A stretch of DNA of 64,000 nucleotides, taken from Legionella sp. Its GTDB lineage: Bacteria > Pseudomonadota > Gammaproteobacteria > Legionellales > Legionellaceae. A program made the position numbers and the translations under genes. The notes under the pieces are model-generated. The model was not told the origin of the DNA and made no database searches. It worked only from the letters and a program-made list of their open reading frames with translations. Below are positions 53,082-62,397 of the stretch, in pieces (within the stretch, counting starts at the first letter, position 1; each line of letters opens with the position of its first letter). The stretch covers positions 248,001 to 312,000 of the forward strand of contig JACETI010000001.1 of the NCBI GenBank assembly GCA_013911415.1, read 5' to 3'.

Positions 53082-53102
53082 CTGCCATGGAAACCATGAC
53101 AG
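53082..53102. repeat. Imperfect inverted repeat downstream of convergent genes
   Basis: CTGCCATGG and CCATGACAG form a 9-bp stem with one mismatch and an AAA loop, between the ends of bioD (plus) and the small membrane gene (minus). It might terminate either transcript; no T-run is present. Confidence 0.3.
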
Positions 53103-53131
53103 ATCGAGCGTGTAGTACAAAGAACGGAAAA

Positions 53132-53326
53132 TTAGCTAAAAAGTGCCGGGAAAGAAACTAAGGGTTTAATGAGACCAAAGAATTGAAGGATGTACAAAAT
53201 AACTAAAACGAGGACAAGCATATTTAGAAGGTTTTTTATAACTGGCGCCATAGGAATATAGACATTCACCGCCCATAAAAGCACCCCTACGACAATAATA
53301 TAAATGATCAGATTTAAAATTGGCAT
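53132..53326 (-). CDS. Small two-TM membrane protein (Thivi_2564-like)
   Basis: A 64-residue, very hydrophobic protein with two transmembrane helices (LIIYIIVVGVLLWAV and LLNMLVLVLVILYILQFF) joined by a short loop (NVYIPMAPVIKN). Start MPILNLIIYIIVVGVLLW resembles the Thivi_2564 family of small bacterial membrane proteins, whose function is unknown. It lies between bioH and bioD, where bioC is commonly found. Confidence 0.72.
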   Translation of the reverse strand: MPILNLIIYIIVVGVLLWAVNVYIPMAPVIKNLLNMLVLVLVILYILQFFGLIKPLVSFPALFS

Positions 53327-53384
53327 AGCTTCCAGTCCCTTAGAGATGATGGCTAAATCAGTTTATTCAAACATACCTAAGAAA

Positions 53385-54113
53385 TCAATTCATTGATAGT
53401 TGTTGTCTAAGCGTCAACAAAAATTTCTCTTTTTCGGTAATAAAGGGAGCATGTCCAGATTGCTCAAAAAGAGGATAAGAAAAATGCGGATACTGTTGTT
53501 GCAAGGTCTTTCTTAACACGATTGGCACAATAGGATCAGAACACCCCCAAAAATAGGCCGTCGGTAACCTCAACTCGCTCAGTCGATCACGTAGATCCCA
53601 TTCTGCAAGGATACTTAATCCTGCCTTCAACCTTTCCAATGAAGGTACTGCCTTAGCCACTGTATCACTCACACCAGAAAATTTGGCAATCATCTCTTGT
53701 GGGTTTCTACGTAATTGCACACCAAAAGCACGAAAAGCAACAGGATCAACACCCGGCCACCCTTTCTCAGATAGAAATCGTGGGGAAGAAGTGATATTTA
53801 TCAATACATCCAGAGCATTAGGCCACTCTAAGGCTAGACGTGTCGCAAATAATCCTCCCATCGACCAACCAATTAAACCAAAGGAGTTCGGTAAATTAGA
53901 CAATAGTGCTAGTTTGAAAGATGACCAATCCATTGCAGGGCTCGCACCAAACCCGGGTAGATCAACTAAATAGCAGGTATGATCCCTGGCTAGATCATCC
54001 ATTAAAGGTAACCAAACCTGATGATCAAAACCCCAGCCGTGAAAAAAGACTAACGCTCGGCCCTTGCCTCTACATTCAATATTAAGATCAGTGCTCTCTT
54101 TGCTATTTTTCAT
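53385..54113 (-). CDS. bioH: Pimeloyl-ACP methyl ester esterase
   Basis: Alpha/beta-hydrolase that removes the methyl group from pimeloyl-ACP methyl ester, ending pimelate assembly. At 242 residues it is normal. The start of the fold is LVFFHGWGFDHQVWLPL, the nucleophile elbow is LIGWSMGGLFATRLA (Ser in GWSMGG), the acid is in WGCSDPIVP and the histidine is in QSGHAPFI. It overlaps bioF by 4 nt and follows it in the operon. BioH normally works after BioC, but bioC is not in this window. Confidence 0.9.
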   Translation of the reverse strand: MKNSKESTDLNIECRGKGRALVFFHGWGFDHQVWLPLMDDLARDHTCYLVDLPGFGASPAMDWSSFKLALLSNLPNSFGLIGWSMGGLFATRLALEWPNALDVLINITSSPRFLSEKGWPGVDPVAFRAFGVQLRRNPQEMIAKFSGVSDTVAKAVPSLERLKAGLSILAEWDLRDRLSELRLPTAYFWGCSDPIVPIVLRKTLQQQYPHFSYPLFEQSGHAPFITEKEKFLLTLRQQLSMN

Positions 54114-55315
54114 AGGCCTTTTGCAAGGAGATGTAGGTTATCAAATAAACAATCAACGTTTGCTTTGGTATGTTGAGCTGTCAAAATAATCCTTAGACCG
54201 GTTTCTTTCCGACTAACCGTCGGTTGTCTAAGCGCCTGACAGAAAATATTTCTTTCTAATAATCGGCTAGAGAAATTTAATGCCTTATAGGGACAACCTA
54301 ATTGCAATTGTTGGATCGGTGTATCAGATGCTGCCCAAGGTAACGACGACTGTCGGATCTGCGCTTTAAAATAGCGAATTAACATCGAGAGCGTTTGACG
54401 TGCTTCATCTGCTTCTTGCAGCAATCGAAACGCTTCTAAAAGGCCCGCTGCAAACGCAGGACTAATTGCTGTTGAGTAAATGTAGGAACGTGACGCTTGC
54501 AACAACGCGTCAATCCAAGCGTGGTTTCCCACAACAATTGCTCCCTGACAACCAAGCGCCTTGCCAAAGGGGATAACTCTCAAAGGGATTGCAGCTTGAG
54601 AGAGCTGAGCTTCGGCGACGGCCCCTAATCCACGCGGCCCTAAAACGCCGAATGAATGGGCTTCATCCACAATCATGATCGCTTCTGTCTCTAGGCAAAC
54701 TTGATCAAAAGCACTCAGCGGTGCCTTTTGACCACTCATGCTGAAAATACCTTCCGTGATCACTACCTTTCCATTTGTAAGCGGTTGATCGAAGCTTTGA
54801 TCCTGCCCATTGCCCAACTGCATTCGTAAGTGATCAAGATCGTTGTGTTTGAATCGTGAATAATGAGCAGCAGCGATTTTTAAACCATCGTAGAAAGAGG
54901 CATGTGCCGCTTTATCGAGGAACATATGAAGGTTTAGCTTGGTTAATAACGACACAATGCCTAAGTTAGCGGCATAGCCAGAAGAGAAAAGTAAAGCACT
55001 ATCAACACCATAAGCGTCTGCAAACGCTTTTTCCAGCGCCCTGTGACAGGGATGATAACCAGAAATCACCATGGATCCGCCGCTGCCAACGGGATAACGC
55101 TTAAAAGCATTCTGAAATGCTTTTTTAAGGCGTAGCTCTTCTGAAAGACCTAAATAATCATTCGAACTAAAATTCAGTGCATTCGAAATGTCGGCATGAA
55201 GATCGCCGTTCGATGATGATTGAACGGCAGCGGTTAATAAGCTGCCGTTGCGATGACGTTCTAATCCTTGCTTACGAATCCCTTCTAAATAATTAACAAC
55301 TAACTGGTTGATCAT
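54110..55315 (-). CDS. bioF: 8-Amino-7-oxononanoate synthase
   Basis: PLP enzyme condensing pimeloyl-ACP/CoA with alanine. The start is chosen at the ATG of 55315 ([21 protein letters not shown]), which overlaps bioB by 23 nt; an upstream frame from 55339 overlaps it more. Key motifs: [23 protein letters not shown], the PLP Asp in [12 protein letters not shown], and the Schiff-base lysine in [12 protein letters not shown]. Length is about 401 residues, within the family range. bioF sits between bioB and bioH. Confidence 0.95.
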   Translation of the reverse strand: MINQLVVNYLEGIRKQGLERHRNGSLLTAAVQSSSNGDLHADISNALNFSSNDYLGLSEELRLKKAFQNAFKRYPVGSGGSMVISGYHPCHRALEKAFADAYGVDSALLFSSGYAANLGIVSLLTKLNLHMFLDKAAHASFYDGLKIAAAHYSRFKHNDLDHLRMQLGNGQDQSFDQPLTNGKVVITEGIFSMSGQKAPLSAFDQVCLETEAIMIVDEAHSFGVLGPRGLGAVAEAQLSQAAIPLRVIPFGKALGCQGAIVVGNHAWIDALLQASRSYIYSTAISPAFAAGLLEAFRLLQEADEARQTLSMLIRYFKAQIRQSSLPWAASDTPIQQLQLGCPYKALNFSSRLLERNIFCQALRQPTVSRKETGLRIILTAQHTKANVDCLFDNLHLLAKGL

Positions 55316-56306
55316 GGGTTTCGCAGAGATCAATACCAAGTTTTTTAAATAAGGCGTCGTCTTTGTTTAATTCAGGATTTTCTTCCGTCAGTAATTTATT
55401 ACCAATAAACACCGAATTGGCACCCGCAAAATAACAGAGTGATTGCAGCTCATCGCTCATCTCTGTTCTTCCTGCTGTGAGTCTCACAGCACTCGACGGC
55501 ATGAGGATGCGAGCGGTTGCTACCGTTCTCACCAATTCAATGCCCTCTACCGGAGGAACTTTGCCTAAGGGTGTTCCTGGTACAGGGATTAATCGATTAA
55601 TAGGCACGCTTTCAGGCGGTGTTTCCATATTGGCAAGTGTCAATAAAAATTCAATGCGATCTTGTCTGGTTTCACCTAACCCCAAGATACCACCGCAACA
55701 AACGTGAATACCTGCTTGTCTTACCTGTGCTAAGGTTTCCAAACGTTCTTCAAACTGACGTGTTGTCACAACTTTCGAGTAATAAGAAGGAGAGGTATCA
55801 ATATTGTGATTATAATAATCAAGCCCTGCTTCTTTTAATGATTGTGCTTGATTCGCATTTAACATACCAAGGGTCATACAGGTCTCTAAGCCTAATGCTT
55901 TGACACCTGATATCATGGCTTGAAGTTCAGGCATGATTTTTTCAGGTGGGCTACGCCATGCCGCGCCCATGCAAAAACGTTGCGCCCCATTGGCTTTGGC
56001 TTCCGCCGCTTTCGCAAGGACGTCTTCTACGGCCATTAACTTTTCTTTTTCGACATGCGTTTTATAGTGCCCGCTTTGCGAACAATAACCGCAATCTTCC
56101 GGACAAGCGCCGGTTTTAATGCTTAGCAATTGAGCACGCTGAATCTTATTGTGTGAATGATGCGCGCGATGCACTTGATGCGCTTGATAAAGCAAATCAT
56201 TAAAGGGCTGCTCGTAGATTTCTGTGACCGTTTCTACAGACCAGGTCTGCTGACTGAGCATTTTTTCCTTTACTTCTCTGTCCAATGGAGTATTCATCTG
56301 GTTCAT
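55293..56306 (-). CDS. bioB: Biotin synthase
   Basis: Radical-SAM enzyme inserting sulfur into dethiobiotin. The radical-SAM cysteines are in [17 protein letters not shown] (CxxxCxxC). [29 protein letters not shown] and the later cluster-binding Cys/Arg region ([11 protein letters not shown]) are intact. It starts at ATG 56306 just below a GTG at 56312; AGGTG lies close upstream. It is the first gene of bioBFH and is divergent from bioA across about 90 bp. Length is normal (about 337 residues). Confidence 0.96.
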   Translation of the reverse strand: MNQMNTPLDREVKEKMLSQQTWSVETVTEIYEQPFNDLLYQAHQVHRAHHSHNKIQRAQLLSIKTGACPEDCGYCSQSGHYKTHVEKEKLMAVEDVLAKAAEAKANGAQRFCMGAAWRSPPEKIMPELQAMISGVKALGLETCMTLGMLNANQAQSLKEAGLDYYNHNIDTSPSYYSKVVTTRQFEERLETLAQVRQAGIHVCCGGILGLGETRQDRIEFLLTLANMETPPESVPINRLIPVPGTPLGKVPPVEGIELVRTVATARILMPSSAVRLTAGRTEMSDELQSLCYFAGANSVFIGNKLLTEENPELNKDDALFKKLGIDLCETHDQPVSC

Positions 56307-56348
56307 AAGCACCTATGGTTATCTTCAACTTGACGCGGCTATCCGGTA

Positions 56349-56354
56349 ATTATA
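56349..56354 (-). promoter_or_regulatory. Candidate -10 box for bioBFH in the bioA/bioB divergent region
   Basis: On the minus strand TATAAT lies 43 nt before the bioB start, in the 92-bp space between divergent bioA and bioB. The -35 at 17 bp (TTTATT) is weak. No clear BirA-type operator could be identified by eye. Promoter elements for bioA (TTGACG near 56330) are also only partly convincing. Confidence 0.4.
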
Positions 56355-56398
56355 CGCTTCGCAAGCAGTCTAATAAATCAATCCGGCGACATCCAATC

Positions 56399-57730
56399 AT
56401 GAATCTTACACAGTTACTTCAAAAAGATCAGCAGTACATTTGGCATCCTGGCACCCAGATGAAAGATCTTGCCGAGACCCCCCCCTTGGTTGTACATGAA
56501 GCAAAAGGCAGTTATTTGTACACGGACCGCGGGCCTATAATTGATGCTTTATCAAGTTGGTGGTGTAAATCACTCGGTCATCGACATCCTGCGGTTATCG
56601 ATGCGATACAAGCTCAGCTTGGTCGATTTGAACATGTAATTGGCGCAAACACCACACATCCTAACCTGGTTCAACTGGGTGAGAAATTAGCACAGATGAC
56701 AGGTAATCCCCATGTCTTTTTTGCGAGTGATGGATCAAGTGCCGTCGAAATAGCGATGAAACTTGCGTTGCATGCAGCGCAGCTCAAAGGAGAACCACAA
56801 CGGCGCGAATGGATAGCACTTCAAAATGGCTACCACGGTGAAACCTTTGGAGCATTAACCGTCAGCGATCTAAGCCTTTATAAAAAACCTTACCAATCGC
56901 TCGAAGCTCCCTGCCACTTTTTGCGCGATCTTCCTTATCTTAATACGGTAACAGACCCAGCTTGGTCTAACATTGATGATCAATGGCTGCAATTGCTTCA
57001 ACAATTAGAACCTTTTAAATCGACGGCTTGTGCGCTAATCTTAGAGCCGATTATACAAGGGGCTGGTGGCATGCGCTGTTATGGCCCTGCTCTTTTAGAA
57101 AAACTCGCCACTTGGACCCAACAAAACGGTATCTATTTGATTGCCGATGAAATCATGACCGGTTGTGGGAGAACTGGAAAATGGTTAGCTTCTGATCATG
57201 CCGGGATCCAGGCTGATCTCATTTGTTTATCAAAGGGGCTTACCAGCGGAACTTTACCCTTAAGTTGTGTCTCCGTTAGCCAATCCCTCTATGATTTATT
57301 TTATGATGACTATTTAACAGGCAAATCATTTTTACATTCGCACACTTACAGTGGACATGCTTTAGCTGCTGCTGCAGCAGTTGCTACCTTGGATGTGATG
57401 GCCAATGAAAATATCTTAGAACAGGCTCAAAAGATCGGGCAACACATGTACCGTTCTTTATCAAAAATTGCAGCAACAACTGGCTGCTTAACAGGTGTAC
57501 GCTCGGTAGGTGCGATGGTAGCCGCCGATTTCGTAAACGTCGATAATCCTTACCCCTCACGATTGGGTTATCAGTTTTATAAAGAGGCATTAAAGCGTGG
57601 CGCTTTATTACGGCCATTGGGTAATACTTTGTATTGGCTACCACCTCTGAATACTTCTTTGGACACGCTTGATCATTTGGCAGAGATAACTTTAGAGTCA
57701 ATTAAAGCACTTTATAGGGGAGAAAATTAA
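56399..57730 (+). CDS. bioA: Adenosylmethionine-8-amino-7-oxononanoate aminotransferase
   Basis: PLP enzyme that aminates KAPA to DAPA using SAM. The start at 56399 (MNLTQLLQKDQQYIWHPGTQ) is favoured; an upstream frame from 56315 would add 28 unusual residues. The conserved WWCKSLGHRHPAVI, FASDGSSAVEIAMKLA, NGYHGETFGALTVSD, the PLP Asp in IADEIMTGCGRTGKW and the Schiff-base Lys in LSKGLTSGTLPLS are present. Length is 443 residues. It is divergently transcribed from bioBFH. Confidence 0.95.
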   Translation: MNLTQLLQKDQQYIWHPGTQMKDLAETPPLVVHEAKGSYLYTDRGPIIDALSSWWCKSLGHRHPAVIDAIQAQLGRFEHVIGANTTHPNLVQLGEKLAQMTGNPHVFFASDGSSAVEIAMKLALHAAQLKGEPQRREWIALQNGYHGETFGALTVSDLSLYKKPYQSLEAPCHFLRDLPYLNTVTDPAWSNIDDQWLQLLQQLEPFKSTACALILEPIIQGAGGMRCYGPALLEKLATWTQQNGIYLIADEIMTGCGRTGKWLASDHAGIQADLICLSKGLTSGTLPLSCVSVSQSLYDLFYDDYLTGKSFLHSHTYSGHALAAAAAVATLDVMANENILEQAQKIGQHMYRSLSKIAATTGCLTGVRSVGAMVAADFVNVDNPYPSRLGYQFYKEALKRGALLRPLGNTLYWLPPLNTSLDTLDHLAEITLESIKALYRGEN

Positions 57731-57869
57731 ACCCAACATTCCTGACAAATATTATTGGGAGATCAAAACATAGAGCAATGACAGAAAGGTATAAAAATGA
57801 CATTGATTTAGCATCATCGACAAGACAAAATGCAAACAAAAACATGTGCTGTGTAGGAAGGATATAAAA

Positions 57870-58832
57870 ATGCCAGCCTTAACGTCTACCACTCCAATTT
57901 CTTCGACCTTGATCTTTTTGCTATTCATTCAGTTAACAAAAACGCTATCTACTTCTACATCCACTTCCGTCATCAATCCTGCTATTTTAGCAGCAACTTC
58001 AAATCAACCTACTACGAATACGCAAGACCAAGCATCCGGCAGCCATGACGATTTAACAGCAATCCCGGTTATTTTCAGTGCAGCCTTCGGAATTCTCGCG
58101 GGCTTAGCTTGCCTAAGCGCATCCTGCTGGCTTGCACTCGCTTGTTGCAGAAGAGCTTCTCAAAGAAATACTTGGCGTCGAAATAACCGTGCAATTGCTG
58201 CTCCACTAACTATTACTAACGTAACAGATGCAACTGCTCCCTCTTTAAAAGAAGATCAGATTATACCTATATTTATGGGAGAAACTTTATCCGAGGCTCT
58301 AAGCGCTGAGGAGCTACTTATCCTGAAGAACAGTACAAGTTTAGCCGCTATAAAATTAAAAGACCGCTACGCACGACTTATCTCGATCCTAGAAAAACCA
58401 AGATGTGTCATCACTCACGAAGAAATGAATCCTGTATCGCACTCCCCGGAATTACAATTTATTCTCGCCTTTCAAAACAATAATACTTCGGAAGCCATGG
58501 CCATTACTGAAAATTTAAAGACAATGGTAAATGGAATCAATGCAGTTGAAGGTCAACTATCTCGACTCATGGGTGATCTCCCCGGTCCACGAGTGACCTT
58601 AGAAAATACCCAATTTTTTGGCATTAATTATCTTCCTCAACAAGGTATATTTTCATGTGTCTTATTAGAAAATGTTAAGCAGGAGTGCCGGGTTGTGATT
58701 TCGAGCTTGCAGCAAAACTCTCTAAGCAAACCAACTTCGCCTTTATTTTTTGCGCACAAAGAAGCAAAGGAAGAAAAAGGAGAGATCGTTAGTCCGCATA
58801 AAATACTAGAGGTTCGATCTGGTTTTCCATAG
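57870..58832 (+). CDS. Putative secreted single-pass membrane protein, unknown function
   Basis: No family recognised. From the ATG at 57870 (AGGAAGG 8 nt upstream; a longer frame begins at 57846) the protein has 320 residues. It has a signal-like segment (STLIFLLFIQLTKTLS), a Ser/Thr/Asn-rich ectodomain (about 20-60), one long transmembrane helix (VIFSAAFGILAGLACLSASC plus LALACC), and then a juxtamembrane run of Cys and Arg (CCRRASQRN). The cytoplasmic-side domain of about 220 residues is predicted mostly helical (AEELLILKNSTSLAAIKLKD) with Cys in several places. Its overall plan matches the two proteins at 0.8-2.3 kb. Confidence 0.7.
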   Translation: MPALTSTTPISSTLIFLLFIQLTKTLSTSTSTSVINPAILAATSNQPTTNTQDQASGSHDDLTAIPVIFSAAFGILAGLACLSASCWLALACCRRASQRNTWRRNNRAIAAPLTITNVTDATAPSLKEDQIIPIFMGETLSEALSAEELLILKNSTSLAAIKLKDRYARLISILEKPRCVITHEEMNPVSHSPELQFILAFQNNNTSEAMAITENLKTMVNGINAVEGQLSRLMGDLPGPRVTLENTQFFGINYLPQQGIFSCVLLENVKQECRVVISSLQQNSLSKPTSPLFFAHKEAKEEKGEIVSPHKILEVRSGFP

Positions 58833-59224
58833 CCGTCCATCACCCTGGTCCATCCAAAGCAGAAAATTTATATCCGTTACCTCCAGCGCAATTTGCCATG
58901 ATTGACAAGAAACAATGTGCTTATCACGCTGAAGTTCGGAAAGGCTTGAGGGTTGGAATTCAAGCCTGTTGCGAGGTTGCCTTCCTATGGCGTTCCACTT
59001 TTCCTAAAAGTTTTTACTTTGTCAAATTTTCATAACTTTGCTTTGCTAGTTTCTTATTCAAGCTATCAGTTCTTTAACTTGCGCTATCAGCCCGCCATTC
59101 AAGTAAATTGTATATCCGTTATTTATATTTTTGTTTATTTAGTTTGTGTTAATTGTTTCAGGTATCTTTAAGATGTATAACCACCGCATTCGATGAGCGT
59201 AAGAATAGTACAATGACATTTTAA
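58833..59224. other. Intergenic stretch with two hairpins
   Basis: 392 bp without a supportable gene. An 8-bp inverted repeat (AGGCTTGA / TCAAGCCT, 58942-58967, 10-nt loop) and a weak ACTTTT-CCT-AAAAGT hairpin followed by TTTT (about 58997-59015) may terminate the upstream gene. The second half becomes AT-rich. Confidence 0.45.
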
Positions 59225-59523
59225 TTAAATCAGTGATTTTAACGGATGAACTTTCAGGCTTTGCAAGCTAAGTAAATTTAAATACCTGTCTGCTTCCTCA
59301 ATCTCAAATTCATTGAATACCCTTACACCATTTTCTTCTAACAAATAAGCAGTTACGCCAATTCCATTAATTACGTTTCCAGTGAAATTGCCGTCGTATA
59401 CGGAGCTATTGCCAATGAGGCTAGTAATGTACTATCACGACCATCAGAAAAAAGGACCACCTGTGTGTTTTTTGGCAATATCTCCTTTGTTAATGTAATT
59501 TCTTTTAAATTTTCAATTTGCAT
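59225..59523 (-). pseudogene. Frameshifted small gene after the LuxR regulator
   Basis: Two overlapping frames give about 99 residues if joined. The first begins at an ATG 17 nt after the LuxR stop (MQIENLKEITLTKEILPKN, then TQVVLFSDGRDSTLLA). The second continues with IGNSSVYDGNFTGNVINGIG and ends in LQSLKVHPLKSLI. A single shift near 59410-59425 joins them. No family recognised. It could be an inactivated gene, or the shift could be a sequencing error. The tight spacing suggests one operon with the regulator. Confidence 0.5.
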
Positions 59524-59540
59524 ATTTACTACCACTCATA

Positions 59541-60368
59541 TTATAAATAATTAGGATTTAAAGAATCGAAAATCCATTTTTTTTGCTGAACGTATTCTAT
59601 TAATAAGTCTGTTGTAATACAATTTGTTTTTAATTTAATGTTTTTAATGTGTGTCTCTACTGTTCTTGGTGATAAATACATTTTATTTGCTATGGCCTTG
59701 ACACTTAATCCTTTGCTTAGGTAGAAGCAACAATTAATTTCTTTTTGAGTTAATGTTATTTTACTATCTAATTGTATTTTTTTTAATAAAAATAAACTAT
59801 TTTTTTTGTCGTTAATTTTTTTATGATACGGCGGTAGAATAAGATCGGTTTTAATATTATTGCTGTGATCTTTTTTACTTAATAAGGGCTTAATATAATT
59901 GCTAATATAAAGAATAAAGCGATTCAGAAAATCGAAATTATTAATATAAAAATTTTTTATATTACAATTCTCAACCCCTGTAGTGAATGAATAAACTTCT
60001 ATCTTATTTGGCTGAGGAATATAGACATTGCAGCCATTCCATATGCCATATGAATGCAAGGCCCCCAATAAATTATTATTGACGTGATTCGGCCACAAAT
60101 ATATATGCGGTTTATTTAGTTGGTTATCCTGGAGTTGCTCTTTAAATAAGATTTGATACTTTATATTTTCATTAAACCTATATTCAATCCAATTGATGTC
60201 AGTTGACAGATTTACTACTGAACCATCAGCTTCAAATTTTAAGTAACTAAAATTTGTAATTGACGTATTTAAAAATAATGGCTCAGCCAGCAATTTTAAG
60301 GGCTGCACCATTGCCTTGGCAAAATCAAGGGCAGGCAAACTATGTTTAAAGTAGTTTAGACTCATCAA
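59541..60368 (-). CDS. LuxR-family transcriptional regulator
   Basis: A 275-residue regulator with a C-terminal LuxR-type helix-turn-helix (about 205-262): LTQKEINCCFYLSKGLSVKA then IANKMYLSPRTVETHIKNI. The N-terminal 190 residues resemble sensory domains found in Legionella LuxR solos but show no clear acyl-homoserine-lactone signature or receiver Asp; the ligand is unknown. The gene is very AT-rich and Asn/Ile/Lys-rich compared with the rest of the window. It is followed closely by a frameshifted small gene. No luxI-type synthase was seen. Confidence 0.85.
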   Translation of the reverse strand: MMSLNYFKHSLPALDFAKAMVQPLKLLAEPLFLNTSITNFSYLKFEADGSVVNLSTDINWIEYRFNENIKYQILFKEQLQDNQLNKPHIYLWPNHVNNNLLGALHSYGIWNGCNVYIPQPNKIEVYSFTTGVENCNIKNFYINNFDFLNRFILYISNYIKPLLSKKDHSNNIKTDLILPPYHKKINDKKNSLFLLKKIQLDSKITLTQKEINCCFYLSKGLSVKAIANKMYLSPRTVETHIKNIKLKTNCITTDLLIEYVQQKKWIFDSLNPNYL

Positions 60369-60626
60369 AAATCCACTAAATTATAAATTTTGTTATTCGC
60401 TAAATACACATTTTATGTAGGAAGCTAAGAAACCGACTTTTACAATATTTCTCTTTCCAGGATCATTCGAAATTATAACACCACAAATTTCAATATTTGT
60501 TGTAACTATAGGTTAAAGCACAAGAGTGATGTTAAGATTTTTAACTATAAATAGAGTGCTTTTATCTGTTACTAAATGATACATCGCTTTAAAAACTAAA
60601 TGGTTTTTCGAAAGATCAAAATTGCC

Positions 60627-61274
60627 TTAACAAAGTCCGTATAATTCTTTAGTTTTACCATATGCCATATCTAATAAACATTCCGCTACATCAGAGTAGA
60701 TTGAAGGTATTGTAGACTCCACTTCTGTAAGAAATCCATTTTTTTTAGCGTGTGTGACTAATTCAAAAAGCGGATTAAAGAATCCACAAATATTCATTAG
60801 TCCCATGTTTTTTTTTATAGATCCTACTTTAATTAAACACCATGTCTCAAACAATTCATCAAAAGTCCCTAGCCCTCCCGGAAACACAATAAACTGTGAT
60901 GACTTTTCACGTATCAAATTTTTTCTTTCATGCATGGATGAAACAATATAAATTTCATCTGCCTGTTTAAAAAGTATTTCTTTCGATTCGAGATGTTTTG
61001 TAATTATAGCGATTACCTTACCTCCATTCTCTTTAACCGTAGATGCTAAAATCCCCATTAAACCTATTGAAGCACCACCATACACGAGAGTATATCCTAA
61101 CCTAGCCAGCCCTTTTCCAAATTGAACTACGGATTCTTGTAAGATCGCCTTATCGCCAATAGAGGAACCAAGATACACTCCAATATTTATTGGAACTTTA
61201 CAATTAGTTGTTTTATTAGAGAGATCAGATGTCGTTGATGAATTTTCTTGATTCTCCATTAAATTTATGTTCAT
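60627..61274 (-). CDS. LOG-family (lysine decarboxylase-like) protein
   Basis: A 215-residue TIGR00730/LOG-family protein. Seen are INIGVYLGSSIGD, LVYGGASIGLMGILA, the family's hallmark PGGLGTFDELFETW, and MHERKNLI with the catalytic Arg-Lys region. LOG enzymes hydrolyse nucleoside 5'-monophosphates (cytokinin-type) to the base and ribose-5-phosphate; the older label 'lysine decarboxylase' is not supported biochemically. The gene is AT-rich and lies next to the LuxR regulator, possibly acquired together. A start at the second Met (MENQ, about 61259) is possible. Confidence 0.88.
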   Translation of the reverse strand: MNINLMENQENSSTTSDLSNKTTNCKVPINIGVYLGSSIGDKAILQESVVQFGKGLARLGYTLVYGGASIGLMGILASTVKENGGKVIAIITKHLESKEILFKQADEIYIVSSMHERKNLIREKSSQFIVFPGGLGTFDELFETWCLIKVGSIKKNMGLMNICGFFNPLFELVTHAKKNGFLTEVESTIPSIYSDVAECLLDMAYGKTKELYGLC

Positions 61275-61910
61275 TAGTTAACCATTTGAGATTTTAATTG
61301 TTATTTTAATGCAGATGAGAGCATTAAGATAATATTTTATGAAATTGTAAAGCAAATATGTGGAAAAGTGTGAAGTCCAATACCTTTTGATAAAAGGGGG
61401 TTCATACGTCAAAACGAAAATCTCTTTGTTGAGCAAACAAATAATATGGACTTAAAGAAATTATCCTTGACAGGTAGCAGGGTGTTAGATTTGGACTATT
61501 TTAAAATAAGAGTAAATAGTTCGTAGAAAGGCAACCACCATCGAATGATTGTAACCTTAAACAAAATTACTAAGGGTCTGTTGACGTTTTTTTTCTATTT
61601 ATTTCAAAGATAATATTAAAATCGTAAGTTCAACTTCTCACACAAGAAAAAACGATTTGGGCAGTGGCTATCCGTATGTTTCCTGATGAGCATTGGCAAA
61701 GATCAGAACAATCATGCCACATAAAATATATTTCGATTGCAAAACTATCTTTCTAATCGGCATACTGAACCTCAATTAAAATTATTTTAAATTTTTTTCT
61801 TAACTCGCCCTCTCTATCCAATTCCGACACAACTTCAGCATTTCTATTTTTCATTTCGGTATACTTTATGCATACCATCTTTAAATTACAGGACTTTAAG
61901 GCATATTTAG
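61275..61910. other. AT-rich intergenic stretch with possible insertion-sequence scar
   Basis: 636 bp without a gene. At about 61574 the sequence GGGTCTGTTGACG resembles terminal inverted repeats of some IS families. On the minus strand the bases just beyond it read ATAQIVFSCVRS before a stop, which could be a transposase C-terminal remnant. There is no second IR or intact transposase, so this is only suggestive. The rest is low-complexity AT-rich sequence. Confidence 0.35.
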
Positions 61911-62351
61911 ATGATTAAACCCAAGAAGCTCGCTAAAATTGGCCTTAAATGTATACTTTTTTGTTATTCAGCGACAATCTTTGCAGTAACTAACTGGCAA
62001 TGCAGTGCCTTGGATCAAGCGGGTCAACAATGGTCTGAACAGGGTAATTATCAATTGATGGCGCTTAATCGTGCCTTTCAATTATGCAAAAATCAAAGCC
62101 AATACCCTCAAACTTGCAAAGCAGCCAAAGAGAATTGCGAAATGATGTTAGACGGTGTCGTTACCTTAAAACCCATGTGGCGGTGTATGGCCATGGATGA
62201 AGCGGCGATACCTTGGTTCAGCACGGTTCATGATAAGGCAGCAGATGCCGTGATAGCAGCTGAAGCTTATTGTCGAGCTTATAGTGCACTGCCCTCTACC
62301 TGTTATATTGATCCAGTTATTTGTAGAAATTTAAATGTCTGGAGTCCTTAA
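61911..62351 (+). CDS. Secreted two-repeat Cys protein, unknown function
   Basis: A 146-residue exported protein with a signal peptide ending near TIFAVTNW. The mature part is two copies of one ~50-residue unit: NWQCSALDQAGQQWSEQGN... with YPQTCKAAKENC, and MWRCMAMDEAAIPWFSTVHD... with LPSTCYIDPVIC. Each has the pattern W-x-C-x-A-x-D, a W, an A-rich helix with a Cys, and P-x-TC. The cysteines probably form disulfides within each unit. It overlaps the longest coaE frame, but not the coaE start chosen here. Related small periplasmic proteins occur in Legionella; their function is unknown. Confidence 0.75.
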   Translation: MIKPKKLAKIGLKCILFCYSATIFAVTNWQCSALDQAGQQWSEQGNYQLMALNRAFQLCKNQSQYPQTCKAAKENCEMMLDGVVTLKPMWRCMAMDEAAIPWFSTVHDKAADAVIAAEAYCRAYSALPSTCYIDPVICRNLNVWSP

Positions 62352-62397
62352 GTTACAATATCTAAAAAAATCTTCAAAAATGGGGAAGGCTTTAACT

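Noticed and set aside
61911-62397. Longer coaE starting at 62335
   Set aside because: It would overlap the upstream gene and place an atypical 21-residue extension before the P-loop; the ATG at 62398 has a better ribosome-binding site.
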